A DNA stretch of 64,000 bases from Saccharum officinarum (GCA_020631735.1 CM036223.1:9214191-9278190); one strand, 5' to 3'. Positions 10,345 to 22,223 are shown, counted from the stretch's first letter. Translations and numbers: made by a program. The notes: generated by a model from the sequence alone, not told the origin.

Positions 10345-10518
10345 CGTGTTGACTGTAGGACGCAAGCCTAGTTAGAATGGTCGTTATTAGCATCCTTGCT
10401 TCACTTATTTCATGTTTACCGCTTTACCCTTGTTAATTGCTAAATCATTATGCTTCTTTCGTCCTATTCTATTGTGAAAATATATTGATTCCATCTAATC
10501 TATGTCTACATCTTGTAG

Positions 10519-11223
10519 ATGTCTCCTCATCTCCGCATGACCGCTGCACAGTACATTGCACACTTTAAACCCAACGAGCCCCATGAAGATGGTGACCAAG
10601 AATTATCGGATGCTGAATCAAGAGTGGGAGACACTTCGATGGAGAATCCAGCCATGGGATGGACCACGAAGCTTCACATCATGGTTCCCAAAGCAGATGC
10701 TTTTTTCCATGACGTGCTGACAAGAACGTTGGATATTCACTACCATGAATGGGGAGCTACGCTGGAGTATCGTTGCAAGGAGTACATTCATCCTCTGATG
10801 AACTCTTATTGGGAGACCGAGTTATGGGTCAAGACAGTAGATCTTACTACCAGAGTGCCTAAGGTGGAGTCAAAGTTCATCACCCGAGTAAGTCGGGCAA
10901 CTGTAGAAACAAGCATGGAAGATGTCGCCTACAATGCGTTCGTCTTCTACCATGGTCTTCGCTCTGACAAGACGATGAAGGGTGCGCTCAGGCACTTTCC
11001 TTGTTTTCTGCATGACAAGGGCATTTGGACAGTACCGCTTGCTGATGATTCATCCTTGACTCTACAAGCTACAGTGGTACTAGTTCGTGAGATAGCTCTT
11101 CGTGAAGTGGATTTGAAGGATGAGCTGCTGAAGAAAAAAGAACTTATGGAACAAGCTTATAAGGAGATCGACGACCTAAGAGCTGAGCTAGGCCGCCACA
11201 AGATTTATGAGAAGCTCAATTAA
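10519..11223 (+). CDS. Family B additional ORF (function unknown), 234 aa
   Basis: The ORF is intact, starts at the first ATG about 175 bases after the primer site and lies where gag would usually begin. It has no zinc knuckle, protease or polymerase motif and is not gag. A diverged homologue sits at the equivalent place in the minus-strand family B copy (61316-62176). Shared blocks are PAMGW/PPMGW (residues 44-48), EYxCxEYxH (83-91), RATxExSxEDxAxxA (126-140), a HxFP-type block near 158-161 and a C-terminal DxLRAxxGxxKIYExL (219-233). Residues 195-230 are charged and heptad-like, suggesting a coiled coil. Several plant LTR elements carry extra ORFs of unknown role, and this is a candidate of that class. 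Downstream gag-pol is missing here. Confidence 0.7.
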   Translation: MSPHLRMTAAQYIAHFKPNEPHEDGDQELSDAESRVGDTSMENPAMGWTTKLHIMVPKADAFFHDVLTRTLDIHYHEWGATLEYRCKEYIHPLMNSYWETELWVKTVDLTTRVPKVESKFITRVSRATVETSMEDVAYNAFVFYHGLRSDKTMKGALRHFPCFLHDKGIWTVPLADDSSLTLQATVVLVREIALREVDLKDELLKKKELMEQAYKEIDDLRAELGRHKIYEKLN

Positions 11224-11688
11224 GATTAGGAAGTCATAAGATTAGGAAGGCATACAAAACTGAATACCAAACACAAGATACAATTTTATGTTCAATTGGC
11301 ACAGTGCATCACAACTTCTCCCTTCGCGCGTACCACCTGCCACCACCACACCCACATTGTGACTTGCGACTACATATATGATGCTATCTTTTTGTAATAA
11401 CATGTACGAATATTGTAATCGTTATTTTGACTCATAAATGGTCCTAAATGGGGAAAAATAACTACAAGGTTTTAGATATCATCAAACACTAGAACTTTTA
11501 TATAGGGTTTGTCTCCATCTATGGTGATTCAAAAATTTTAATTCAAAATCCAAAAATTTAATCAACTAAAAGGTTTGTCGATCTTGCCATGGTCTACAAT
11601 TTTGATATAAGTTTTGTCTTCATTGGAGTATATTTGAAAATGATATGAATTTATTTGTGCTGCAACTATTTTTATTTTTAAATAAGGG

Positions 11689-11960
11689 CGGTTGACTAAG
11701 TGAAGCACCCTTAAATTGATTTCTAGGGTCAACCGCCCCTAAAAATCATCCATTTTCACGGGCAGTTGGCATAAGCATCTAGCACCGAAAATCATATTTT
11801 CAGAGATGGTTCACTTAAGCCGACAGCCCCTGAAAATAGATATGTTTTCAAGGACGGTTTACTTAACATAACTGTACCTAAAAATGTATTTTCTAGGGGT
11901 GTTTTGTAAGCTACGGTGTTCCCAAAGCAGGTTAGAATCGTCCTTAAAAAAATTGTAGAC
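11689..11960. repeat. CACTA-like subterminal repeats of another family
   Basis: AGGGGCGGTTGAC-like motifs appear in both orientations, for example AGGGCGGTTGAC at about 11689 and GTCAACCGCCCCT at about 11728. Degenerate copies continue to 11960. Such GGCGGTT-type inverted motifs are typical of a second group of grass CACTA ends. No clear CACTA terminus or target duplication could be placed. Confidence 0.45.
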
Positions 11961-12608
11961 GCCTGTAAAATTTAGAATAAAATTTGAACCTTCAAGACAC
12001 CTTATATTTCTATCTATGTGTGGTAAGTATTTCAGAAACTTTGGATAGAACAACGCGTCTGGTCAGCTGTGGTCGTGGTCTCCACGCGTTCCCGAGCCAT
12101 CCCCTCCGCGTTAACAACTCTGCTCCAGGACAAGCAACAGCAGCTAGCACTGAAGATTCCGAGAGCAAGTTGTAAGAGAGTAATTTAAGTTGAGGCTTTC
12201 TTGTTGCTTTCCATGTTGTATTCCTTTCTTGTGTTGGTAGGCCGGCATATATACTGCACGCCCTGTTAGCTGCGACGGCAGTGATGGTGTACTAGCTAGT
12301 AACCCGGCCGTCGGTATCTTGACGAAACCTAGCTTCCTGTAGAATCTTGAGGTAGCAGCGCTGCTGGGACGAGAATATTTGCCTGCATCAACGAAATCGT
12401 CGATTGTCCGTGGTAGCTAGATATGGTATGTCATTCCAATCTATCACTGAATATTCGCAGAGGCTTGGAGTATATAGTTTTGTAATAATGATTGGTGACA
12501 TATATAGTACTAAATATCTAGTGCAGCAAAGGAAATCCTAGGTTATGAATAATCAATAAATATAAGCGACAGCATATACAGGCTCTGTATTTTGTTGAGC
12601 TGTAAATA

Positions 12609-12703
12609 TACTCCTCATGTCCTATAATATATATAGTGCATTCTAGAGATTTTAAGACAGGTTATATGTATGTACTGCATTCTAGAGATTTTAAGACAGG
12701 TTA
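12609..12703 (+). mobile_element. Stowaway-like MITE fragment with internal duplication
   Basis: CTCCTCATGTCCTATAATATA followed by AGTGCATTCTAGAGATTTTAA resembles the end of grass Stowaway elements. TGCATTCTAGAGATTTTAAG occurs twice, at 12637 and 12676, a 39-base step. The opposite terminus was not found. Confidence 0.5.
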
Positions 12704-12782
12704 AGAAGAGTTTATTTAATTTCCTAATCAATATGGATTAAAGAATCACCGTTTTGTTCTGTCCACGTATGGATTAAATTTT

Positions 12783-13378
12783 AGGATGCCCTCAAGGATC
12801 GGGTTGGAGGTTTCACGGAGTGCTCTCTGACCATGGCGTGCCCAGTGCTTCTGGCCGTTGCAACGAAGAAAGTGAACATCAGCAGGGAGGGAAATGCTGC
12901 CGTCCGGCATGGTATCCCCCCACTCGCGGCCATCAGTTTGTTCCTGTGTCCACTGGCCTTCCTTTCACTTCGTATTGGAAGCGGGCTCAGAAGCATATTG
13001 GGGCTTGGAGACTACGACGTCAACGGCGCTCCTCAACCCTTAAAGTTCTGCATTCTTGGCTGCACGAAGTTGCTAGTCCATGTTAGTGCGATCTTGCAGA
13101 TGTTGCTCGCCTACATGATCTTCCTGCTCATCACCATGGACTTGGGGGCACCATTGCTGACCTTCTTGATCTTATCGTGTGTCGGCGTCTTAGCCTCAGG
13201 CATCTGGTCTGTGGTAAGAATTACACGTCAAAGAAGAGTGGAGGACTGGGAAGCTGTCAACGGGTGCTGGTGGAACAAGAATCTGGAGATGTCACTGGAC
13301 ATGTCCGCCGCGGTGACTTCTCTCCTCTTCCTGGGCCTAGAAGGCTTGGCGCTGGAGGACCAGACCAAAGACCCTATT
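12783..13378 (+). pseudogene. Membrane-protein gene fragment cut by an LTR
   Basis: From an ATG in a good context (ACCATGG, 12833) a frame runs 182 codons and then enters the family A LTR at 13379, which supplies six foreign codons and a stop. Hydrophobic stretches at about residues 29-47, 74-102 and 106-128 look like membrane segments. They are separated by a GLGDYDVNG loop and followed by a basic/acidic RQRRVEDWE turn, with another hydrophobic patch at 156-172. Upstream, 12783-12827 reads in a frame that joins only if two bases are removed, and it begins after a TTTTAG that could be a splice acceptor. I do not recognise the family. The rest of the gene would lie beyond the element and is not seen in the window. 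Confidence 0.6.
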
Positions 13379-16300
13379 TGTAACACCTCAAGTGTTTAGC
13401 TCCATAATTGCATTGCATTTGCATTGCATAAGCATAAGCATGCATTATTCATGTTTGTTATTTTATGTGATGCAACACATGTAATTATTCTAGGGTTTGT
13501 TTGATTTATTTCATGAAGTGTTTGATAGTTGGTGTAACAAGAAGGGTAAGGTAGCCAATCATGACCTACAACACCTTAGTTATACTTAGGGTAACATTTG
13601 GAACAAGTTTCATGTTGACCAAAATTACAAATTTGCCCTCCAAGAGAAGTTGACCACCATTTGACCCTAGAAGGCTCTAGTTTGACCAATTAAAAAGTCT
13701 AATTTAGAGACCTTGCATGGAAGAGCACCCTTAAGTAAAGTTGTAGAGAATTTCATGAGGAACAAAAGTTCTAATATGGCCATCTCATGAAAATGACCAG
13801 AGCATGCTCAAAAATGGCCCACAAGTCAGCTTGAGTGGTGATCAACACTTAGAAAAAATTCTAAGTCTGGAAATTGGACTTTTCAGTTTCACTGTACCTC
13901 ACTTTAGCAACTTGTAACTCACAAACCAGGCCAAACCAGTCTTTGAGCCAATTGACAAAGTTGTTGTCCACACATAGCTCTACAACATTGTCAATATCAC
14001 CATCACCTGGTTCTCAATAGTTTAGGAGATATAGTGTCAAGAAGTTAGGGTTTCAGTCGGCGTTGATCTCTGAAACTGCATTTCAGTTTCAAGGGGCACC
14101 ACTTTGGAGCTCTGTAGTTTCAAATCTAGGCCGAACCAGCCCAAACTCCAATTGACAAACTTGTAGACCTCATGTAGCTCTACAAAATTGGTGTAATCAT
14201 CTTCGACTAATTCGAACCGGTTTGGGAGATAATCATCGTGGAAGTCGCTCTGTAAGTCGAGCTCGATGGCACCGTGCACCGCAATTCAGTTTCGTCAGAG
14301 GAGGGGGCGTGGCCGACCGGCCACAGGGCCTCGCCGACGCATGGGCATGCGGTGGCGACCGTACGCCGGTCCTGGCCCCACCGGTCAGCCCACGGCGCCT
14401 TCAAGACCGCCACGACGCGTCAAGGCTGCCTCCATTCCCTCTCCCTCCCTCGTTCGGTTGCAAAGCGGAGACACCGAGCCGCCATTGTCGCCCCCACTCC
14501 AGCGAGCTCGCGCGCACTCCCCACTGCACCGCCGCTCACCAGACCTCGCCAATCCCTTCGCCTCACCACCCTCCATCCCCTTGACCCACCGAAGCCCGCG
14601 ATTTGACTCAAGGTGAGCCGCATTGCTTTCTTCTCCGTCTCCGAGAGGTCACCGGAGCCCGCCATGGGACCTCACCGTGGTCGGGGTGCTTCGGGTCTCT
14701 CTCCATCTTCCCTTCCTAGCAAAATGGATCCGTCTAGCTTCGGTGAAGCTTGTACCGAGCCTAGACCGCACCGTGCATCCTCACCGGCGACGGTGCGCCG
14801 CCACCGGACATCACCGGCCGCCGCTCGCGGTGACAAGCCCCTTCCACCCCATCCCCATCCACTCCACGAGCACCAATCGACGCACCGGGTGACGGAGAAC
14901 ACGAGGCGGTGTTCGATTGGCCGAGCGAGCTCTTCTCCGGCGAGCTCGAGCTCGTCGGAGCTCGCGGGCCTCCGCCTCCCCTGTCTCCGGTCACTGACCG
15001 CGGGGGCCCGCCCGTCAGTGTCGCGCGCGGGCGGGAGCGCTGAGCGGGCCGCGCGCGCGCGAGTGTGGGCCGAGTTTCCCGGGCCGGCCCAGTTCATCCG
15101 AAATGAAATTCGTTTTTATTATTTTGTCACTGATTTTTGTACAAGTTGGAAAAATATAGATCTAGGGTTTTAATGATCCAAAAATCATGAGATAAATTTT
15201 GTTGGGGTCTACATGATGTGTAGTATTTTAGAAAAATATGGATCTGGCATGAGATGTTTAAATTCTGTAAGAATTTAATAGATCCTTTAAATGTGTTTTG
15301 GAATGCATGCAAATTTGTTAAATTTATAACTTGAGCTGTATTGTTCCATAAATCATGAAATTTGGTTGGTAGGTTACTCTATGCTAGCCCTAGCTCTGGT
15401 AAAAATCTGGGGCATCAGTGCTTAAGTAATTTCCAAGTTATAATGCTATCTTGTTATTCTAGGAAATACTTAAATGAATTTTTGTAATTTTTCTACATGT
15501 GCAATGTTCATATAAATTTTTGGAGAATGTCTTGGTACCCTAGAGTGTCCAAGAAAATTAAGAAATCTGTTGTTTGCCACTTTTTACTATGCTTTGTTAT
15601 TTATACAAAAATCAGCCTTTTGGGCTTGTGAATTTTGTTCAGCGAGTTTCTGTGAATAAAACTTGTCCAACTTTTTACTGTGGTCTCTTTTTGGGTCAGA
15701 GAGTCCCCTGTAATTTTTGTAGAATTTTAGGAGCAGTTTATATATATGTTTGAAATTTCACTTAATTACTTAAGTAAATTAAGAAATGGGTTTAAATAAA
15801 TATTCTAGGTGGGCACACCTTACTTTCTGGTGTTCTTGTGACATTTGTGAATGTGTAGTAGTATTAGTTTGGTCTTAGAGAATGTTTGTCACATCAATAA
15901 ATATTTAACCTTTGTAATTTTAGGTTTTCTGGACAGCTAGTAGTAATTCTAAATTTGGCTTTGATAAAATTGGTTGCTGGAAAACTTGTAAATACCAAAG
16001 TTGGAGTAAACTTGATGAACTAGCTTGTGTCAAATTTTGGAAGCATTTAGCTTAGTAGTTTGAGAGTTACTATTGTTTAAAGTGGCAGTTCAAAATCTGC
16101 TACTCTCTGTTTTGAGAGGACAGATTCTGGAACTTGTGAAATTTGACATGGAGAACTTAGGAGTTTGGAGTTGAGGTCTGAAAATGAATGGTAGTGCATT
16201 TCTTAGGCTTTCCAGATTGTCTTAGATCATATCTTTTGGAATTGTAAATCTTCAGTTGTGATGAAAACAAATAGCTGCTGTCCAGAATGCTTACTGTGGT

Positions 16301-18224
16301 GTTTTGCTGATTGATATGGTGTAATATCCTAAGACATGCTACGTTTGTAATTGTTAGGTGTTAGGGCCTTAACTGAGGATGAGCAGCTTTATCTTAGGTT
16401 AAGTAGATTAGGTGAGTACTTCTCTACCGGAAAGGAAATTTGCACCTACTCTTGTGAAGTGATTTGAGTAGAGCGTTAAATTGTTGTAATGCATTTCATT
16501 CCGAGCATATTGCATCTTTCATTATGCATTCATGGGACTTATTATGCACTCATGCAATAGGTGTACCGGAGGGGGTGACACTCCTTGAATTCGAAAAAGC
16601 GATACCGGAGGAGGTGCTGAGTCAACCGGAGGAATTAGCAGAAGAACCCAACGTCGGGGAAGCTCCGTCAGAAGATCTACCCGAGTGTCCTGACCACCGG
16701 CCTTCAACTTTTCTGAAAGGCAAGCCCCGGTGCATGCTGAACCTACTGATTTATAAATTAATCTTGAGTACTTTTAATTGTTTACTGCATTAAGTTGTTG
16801 GAGTTATATGAAAATACTTGTTGCATTATACCTGTCCTTGTCCAGATATCGTACTGAATCCTATATTAGGTGTAGGCACGTGTCAATGCTTAGCCCTGCT
16901 TAGTACGGTAGAAGTCGGGTGATTTCCGGTCATCCGCGAGATGTAGGAAGGAGTCGCGAGTGGCTTATGGCTATCGTGATGGAACCATGCTTTAAAATGA
17001 AATTGAGACCGGACGGGAGTTCGATAGTACAGCCGCAAGACACTTCACGTCTTGGGTGTGGAGCTATGCCCGTCTGAGTCGTTTAAGGACCGATTTGCTG
17101 TACGTCCTTGAGTCATGTTGAACGCAGTCTAACACTTAGTTGGCCGGATAAGTCGTTCCGACCGCGAAGCCGAGTAATGTGGTTCAGGCCGGGAATCGAA
17201 TGGTAGGTTGCTTCTTGGAGGAGAGAAAGGATGTGCTTGGGGACATTGGCGTGAGACCAAGGGGGGTTAGAGTCCCTATCACCTGGCAGAGTGTCGCCCT
17301 TGGGGTCGCGACATTATTCGGACCCGCGATTCCTGAATCATATGAAACGGTGGCCTGTGCGACCCTGGCAGGGGTCTGCACGGTGAGTGTTAGAAATACC
17401 CCTCCAGCTGGATAGGAATTCGATTCGAATTGCCGTCGCTCCCGGTTAGTGAGCACTTGACTTGAGCAGCGGCAACGTAGAACTCATTAAATGAACTGGT
17501 GGTTAAGGGAATGATACAATATTGCCATAATGATATACCTGCTATGGATATAATAATCATGTTGTTTGATTATAATCAAGTGTATGTTTAGTACAGGTGC
17601 TAAGATAGATGACAGGTAAATGCTAAAAATAACTGCTAGTACAGGTGATAAGAGTTTCAATTACTTATGTCTTTATGCAAAAATGTTATGTCAGCTAGCC
17701 TCTTGTGTAAGCCTTGCATAATCCTTGGTGTCATCTTATTTCTGGTTTTCGACGGGTAAGTCTAGCTGAGTACATTCCAGTACTCAGGGTTTATTCCCTC
17801 CTGTTGCAGATGACATGCTTTATCAGGGCTTCTGCAAGACGTGTCTCCACCCTGCGGGTGATGATGACTAGATCATAAGGGCGTGATCGTCTTTATGTAC
17901 TTTCCTCATGCTTTTGCGGGTTGTCGATCATCCAGACTGGCAGTATTTAATTAACTAGTGTGTGTGTGTTATGCTTCCGCTACTTTCAAACTTGGTTTGT
18001 AATATTTGCTACTCCGTGGTGTAAACTTATTTCGGAACTTCTTGTGAAATGTAACGTACGATGTGTATGTTGAATGATGCGATCCTGGTTGTAACCAGTT
18101 TGGTTTGAAATCCTTCGTGATTTCGATTGACTACCGGGATTATATGGGCTCAAGTTTGAAAATTTGAGCGCTTCGGTGCTTGTTTTCGTACTTGTGCTCT
18201 TATAATTTGGTCGGTTCTGTTACA
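13379..18224 (+). repeat. Family A 5' LTR, 4.85 kb
   Basis: It begins TGTAACACCTC and ends GGTTCTGTTACA, three bases before the primer site. A GC-rich island (14230-15100) produces several overlapping open frames on both strands; I regard these as non-coding. 17180-17460 is also found, in reverse complement, in the LTRs of the 32627-48905 element, which confirms the family. The rest is AT-rich and shows no coding potential. Confidence 0.85.
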
Positions 18225-18998
18225 GCTGGTACCGGAGCATAATTCAGCATTAAACACATCTTACGGGTAATTAAAAACAAAAGTATTTATTTATAAAAAG
18301 GGTTAAAAACTATAAAAAAATTATTTTTTTTGGTATGCCAGTGATCACAACCCTTAGCCCAAATAAGGACTCTTAGGTGGCTTATTATAAAGACTAACTT
18401 GGGGGCCTTGTTTGTTTTTATTTCGTCATCCATACGGCGTGATATTGTATGGATGCCATCCACTTGGGTGGTAATGTATGGATCAATTACCTCGACGCTC
18501 TGGTAAGTGTGAGTTGTGAGAGCATGATCGTCCAACCGGCGGTCTAGGGGAGAGTAGTTTTGGTGACTTACATCTTTACATGTTTAAACCATGTAACTAT
18601 GTAAAAGCACTTAATTGTGGGCATCTATCAATTGGGTAGCTTTGATACTGAATTATATACATCCGGGGATGTGTATATGAAGTATTTATTTACTGCTCTT
18701 GTTGTCTATATTGGGAATTGTTGGGCTGCAATGAAATTTTCTGCAGTACACTAACAGCGTAACGAGTAGACCGATAGTTTCGCTTATATGAGAGAACGTA
18801 TGTATGCCACCGCTAGCGTTAAAACTTTAGGTTTCTACTAAGGTGAGAGGGCGTACGGAACGTGCATGCATCATGTTTAAATATATCATACATATCATTT
18901 ACTACCCCTTCCTTAATTTCTGTACTCTGACTAAAGTAAAGTTCGTATCCCCCTAAATGATCCTCACTTTAAGTCGTATCTTATCTTGTTGCTACAGA
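18225..18998 (+). other. Family A leader between primer site and extra ORF
   Basis: This is non-coding leader. Parts of it (for example the GTATGGATGCCATCCAC and ATGTAAACC-type stretches) have reverse-complement counterparts near 42600-43320 in the complete element. No gene was seen. Confidence 0.5.
18227..18238 (+). promoter_or_regulatory. Primer binding site of family A element
   Basis: TGGTACCGGAGC lies two bases after the LTR end. It is a decayed version of the initiator-Met site; the relative at 43308-43319 reads TGGTATTAGAGC. The following GCATAATTCAGCATTAAAC is shared by both copies. Confidence 0.8.
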
Positions 18999-19604
18999 TG
19001 GCACGTACCAAGAGGACGCTCGTAAGTCCACTGGGGGTAGGCACCGCGTCACCAGCTCGCTCCACGTGAGCCCCGCCCTGAGCCTACTGAGGTGGAAAGG
19101 CTGAGGGCAAAGCTGGCAGAGGTGACTGCTGCAGGAATGCAGCACGGCAACAACTGGAACAAGTGATTCATGATCGTGATCAAGAGACGCTTGCAGTCCA
19201 GAGGTTGACAGTGGCAAATCGCAACTGTCAACGCATGTTGGTCCGTGTGATGGAACAGAGGGATGAAGCCTGGCACGAGGAGAATGTTCTGAGAGCTCGT
19301 CAGTTTGAGCTCGAGCAACAGTTGGAGAACGCTGAAGAATACAATGATAATCTTCATGAAGAAGTGCACCGCCTGAACAACGAGCTTAATCCCCTGCTGC
19401 CTCGAAACAACAACGTCGATGAGGACATGGGTTCGGGAATCTTCATGGCTGAGGATGATGATGAAGTGAGGTTGATGGACACAGGATGTCCCACCTGCAA
19501 GCACCAGAGGAAGAGCTAGAAGAGAAGAAGACGAGGAGTTAGAGCCTGTCAGTGATGAGGACGGCGGGGAGATCCTTGACACTGACTCGGAGGATGATGC
19601 TTAG
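18999..19604 (+). pseudogene. Broken coiled-coil additional ORF of family A
   Basis: The reading starts MARTKRTL, hits a stop after about 24 codons and continues in another frame from about 19075. The core (19163-19519) is rich in Glu, Gln, Asn and Arg with heptad-like spacing, for example RQFELEQQLENAEEYND, so a long coiled coil is likely. After CPTC a further shift leads into an acidic tail that ends at TAG 19602-19604. It lies between primer site and gag, where an element-specific extra protein can sit. It shows no clear similarity to the family B ORF, and its function is unknown. At least two frameshifts make it non-functional. Confidence 0.6.
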
Positions 19605-20253
19605 AGTAGTCATCACGTGCCTATAATGTTAGGATCGTCTTTTGTGCCCTCCCTGTGAAGGAGTGAGGCTTGTAATAACTTGACTTGGGATGTAAGGTGA
19701 ACCGTATGTTTCCTGAATGTAGTTTGAACCTGTTAATTTCGATCACAACTTGATGTCTTATTATGTTGCGTTCGATGATGGTGTCACGATTAGCACCCTT
19801 TGCGGTGCCGACGAACCGAGGGCTCCCTATGGCGCGCGACATAGGCTGTGCTGCTTTGCACGCGCATGTATCGAGGTGGTAGTCATGATCCACTATGGAA
19901 CTCTTCATTGAGAAGTCTCTTGTGGTCAGCTTGAAGTAGCCTTCACAGTCAACTAAAAATCTTGAGATCGAATCCAAGTACCGTGCAAAAGGTCAAAATC
20001 ACGTAGATAGCAACCATAAACGGTCCGGTAAACCGTTTGCTCCCTGTGAGTGAGCCTTTATCAAGAGCATCTTGTTGGATTACTAAGTATGATCTCGTCA
20101 AATGATGCGCTAGAATGGGATTGTGCGCGTGTGATGAATTATTGTGCCTTAATTATTATGAGAAATCTATTCATACAGTCAGATTGACAATTCGCAATAA
20201 TTCATCTACAAATTTCCCACATCGTCAGTGCTCATTGGCTATGCATTTTGCAG
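19605..20253 (+). other. Spacer before gag in family A
   Basis: No gene was seen. 19780-19890 contains GCACCCTTTGCGGTGCCGAC and similar sequence that has a diverged inverted counterpart around 40260-40400 in the complete element, so it is part of the family's leader/spacer. Confidence 0.5.
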
Positions 20254-22223
20254 ATGTCGTACAATCTACGCCGGGTTCGTGGAAATGAGGAGGAGGAACA
20301 GCCGCCTCTCGCCACCACCTACTCCGGCTGAGCTGATGCAATCAGTGGTCGAGGGCAGCGCATGTTGGCAGATGCTATGCGCCAGCTGGCTAACCGGGAG
20401 GCTCGTCCTGGCCGCCAGGGCCCAGAGCCAAATCAGTACAGCGATTTCAAGGACTTTCTGGATACAAAGCCCCCGCTCTTCAAGGAAGCGGAAGAACCAT
20501 TGCAGGCTGACGAGTGGTTGAATACCATTGAACAAAAGTTTCGTCTGCTACGCCTGACTGATGAGCTGAAAACTGAGTATGCTTCCCATCAGTTGCATGG
20601 TCCGGCGGGCATTTGGTGGAGCCACTATCGTTCCACACTGCCTGCCAATGTCCTGATGCTTGGGATCAGTTTAAGGCGGCATTCCGGGAAATTATATCCC
20701 TCCGGTCTTATGGCAATCAAGCATACAGAGTTTATGAGGCTGTCGCAAGGAAACAAAAGTCCTGACTGAATACTTGCAGTCCTTCAACAACCTGGCAAGG
20801 TATGCCACAGAGTTTGTGGATACCGATGCCAAAAAGATTGCTAGCTTCAAAAGGGGCCTCGGCCCAAAACTGATGAAAACTATGGGCACTAGCAAATGTA
20901 CTACTTTCAATGATTTCATCAGCGATGCTTTGACCCAGGAGAACAACAATACTATTTATTCTGCTCTAAGAGCCGTAAAAGGGCCCTTGAGGCAAGTGCT
21001 TCTCAGTCAAGGGCCTCAGCGGCACCGAGGTCTTCCCCTCGCCCACCTGCTCAGAATACAAAGTTTCGTCGCGCGCAGAAGAAACTGCTGCAAAAACGGG
21101 GTTCCGTAAGGCTTATACCGTCGCTCTGCCAAAGGGACTTCTGGACAGAGCAGCTCTAGTGTTCCTCCTAGCAATATGCCTTGCTGGAACTGCAACAAGC
21201 CAGGCCATTGGTCCAGGAATTGTCCTTACCCCAAGAAGAATGTCAACCAAGGTGCGTCAGGTCACGCCCATTATAACAGCATTGAGGAAATTCCATCTGG
21301 TGAGGTGGTCACCGCTGGTAAGTTCTAGTTGACCAACACCCCGCAGTGGTACTTTTTGATTCAGGTGCTTCGCATTCCTTTATCAGTCCTAAGTTTGCAT
21401 CCAATTTGCACACAAGTTGCATACGGTTGAAGGTGTGGGTTATTGTATTAGTGCTGCAAGTGGGAATATTTCCACAAACAAAGTAGTGGGGAACCTTGAA
21501 GTTTGAGATAGAAGGGCGAAGTTATTCGCTTGCCCTATTGGTTTTACCTGGTTTAGACATAGATGTTATCTTGGGCATGAATTGATGAGTCAGAATGGGG
21601 TACTCATTGACACATCCGCTCGGTAGTTATGCTCAGAGATCCTACAGATCAAAAAGGTTTTCTAGTACACTTCCCAGAAAGGTTGAATTGTCGGGGGAAA
21701 TTCATGCTGTGCAGCAAAGGCGTTGACTGAAATTCCCGTAGTAAATGAATTTCCGGACGTTTTTTCCCGATGATTTGCCGGGACTCTCCTCCGGATCGGG
21801 ATGTGGAGTTTAAATCGAGTTGTTGCCTGGCACGGCACCATCTCTAGGAGACCCTATAGGATGCCTCCAAATGAACTAGCTGAACTTAAGGTGCAATTGA
21901 ATGAATTTTGAAGAAGGGATTGATTCGTCTAGCTCATCCCGTGGGATGTCCTGCTATCTTTGAAAAGAAGAAGGATCAGTCGTTGCGGATGTGCGTGGAC
22001 TACAGACCTCTCAATGCAGTCTGTCAAAATAAGTACCCTCTACCGCGAATCGACATCTTGTTCGATCAGTTGTCTAAAGCTAAATTTTCTCCAAGATCGA
22101 TCTAAAGATCGGGCTACATCAAATTAAATTCGCCCGGAAGATGTCCAAAGACAGCCTTTTCTACCAGATACGGTCTTTATGAGTATCTTGTTATGTCTTT
22201 CGGCTTGACAAATGCCGCGCACA
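20254..22223 (+). pseudogene. Family A gag-pol, frameshifted and incomplete
   Basis: The capsid protein starts at ATG 20254 (MSYNLRRVRG). It shifts frame at about 20330 and again near 20680 and 20970. Recognisable parts are the retrotransposon gag core (PLQADEWLNTIEQKF; HGPAGIWW), a CX2CX4HX4C zinc knuckle (CWNCNKPGHWSRNC, 21182-21223), the aspartic-protease motif LFDSGASHSF (DSG at 21358) and the N-terminal reverse transcriptase (CVDYRPLN near 21992; FGLTNA at 22200-22217). The sequence breaks off in RT at the gap, so the YXDD catalytic site, RNase H and integrase are not seen. The many frameshifts and stops show a dead copy. Confidence 0.88.

Larger units (their letters stand above)
11236..12782. 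other. Intergenic transposon debris
   Basis: I see no gene here. At 11224-11260 is a short duplication of ATAAGATTAGGAAG. About 11450-11660 is AT-rich with CTACAA/TTTGTC motifs like those in the CACTA interiors. Within this span lie a CACTA-like subterminal cluster (11689-11960) and a Stowaway-like piece (12609-12703), given separately. A short frame at 11984-12175 has no recognisable domain. Confidence 0.5.
13379..22223 (+). mobile_element. Family A Ty3/gypsy element, truncated by gap
   Basis: In order: 5' LTR (13379-18224), primer site, broken coiled-coil ORF, spacer, broken gag, zinc knuckle, protease and the start of reverse transcriptase, which ends at a run of Ns. It inserted into the membrane-protein ORF. 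The 5 bases before it are CTATT, but the partner duplication lies beyond the gap or is lost. The LTR ends (TGTAACACC...GTTCTGTTACA) and primer context match the complete element at 32627-48905 and the fragment at 63572. The RT sequence resembles the Tekay/Del chromovirus-type lineage of grasses; this assignment is from family memory. Confidence 0.88.

Noticed and set aside
14222..15173. Six overlapping frames in the family A LTR
   Set aside because: They lie on both strands, are proline/arginine rich and not kept in frame in the other LTR copies.
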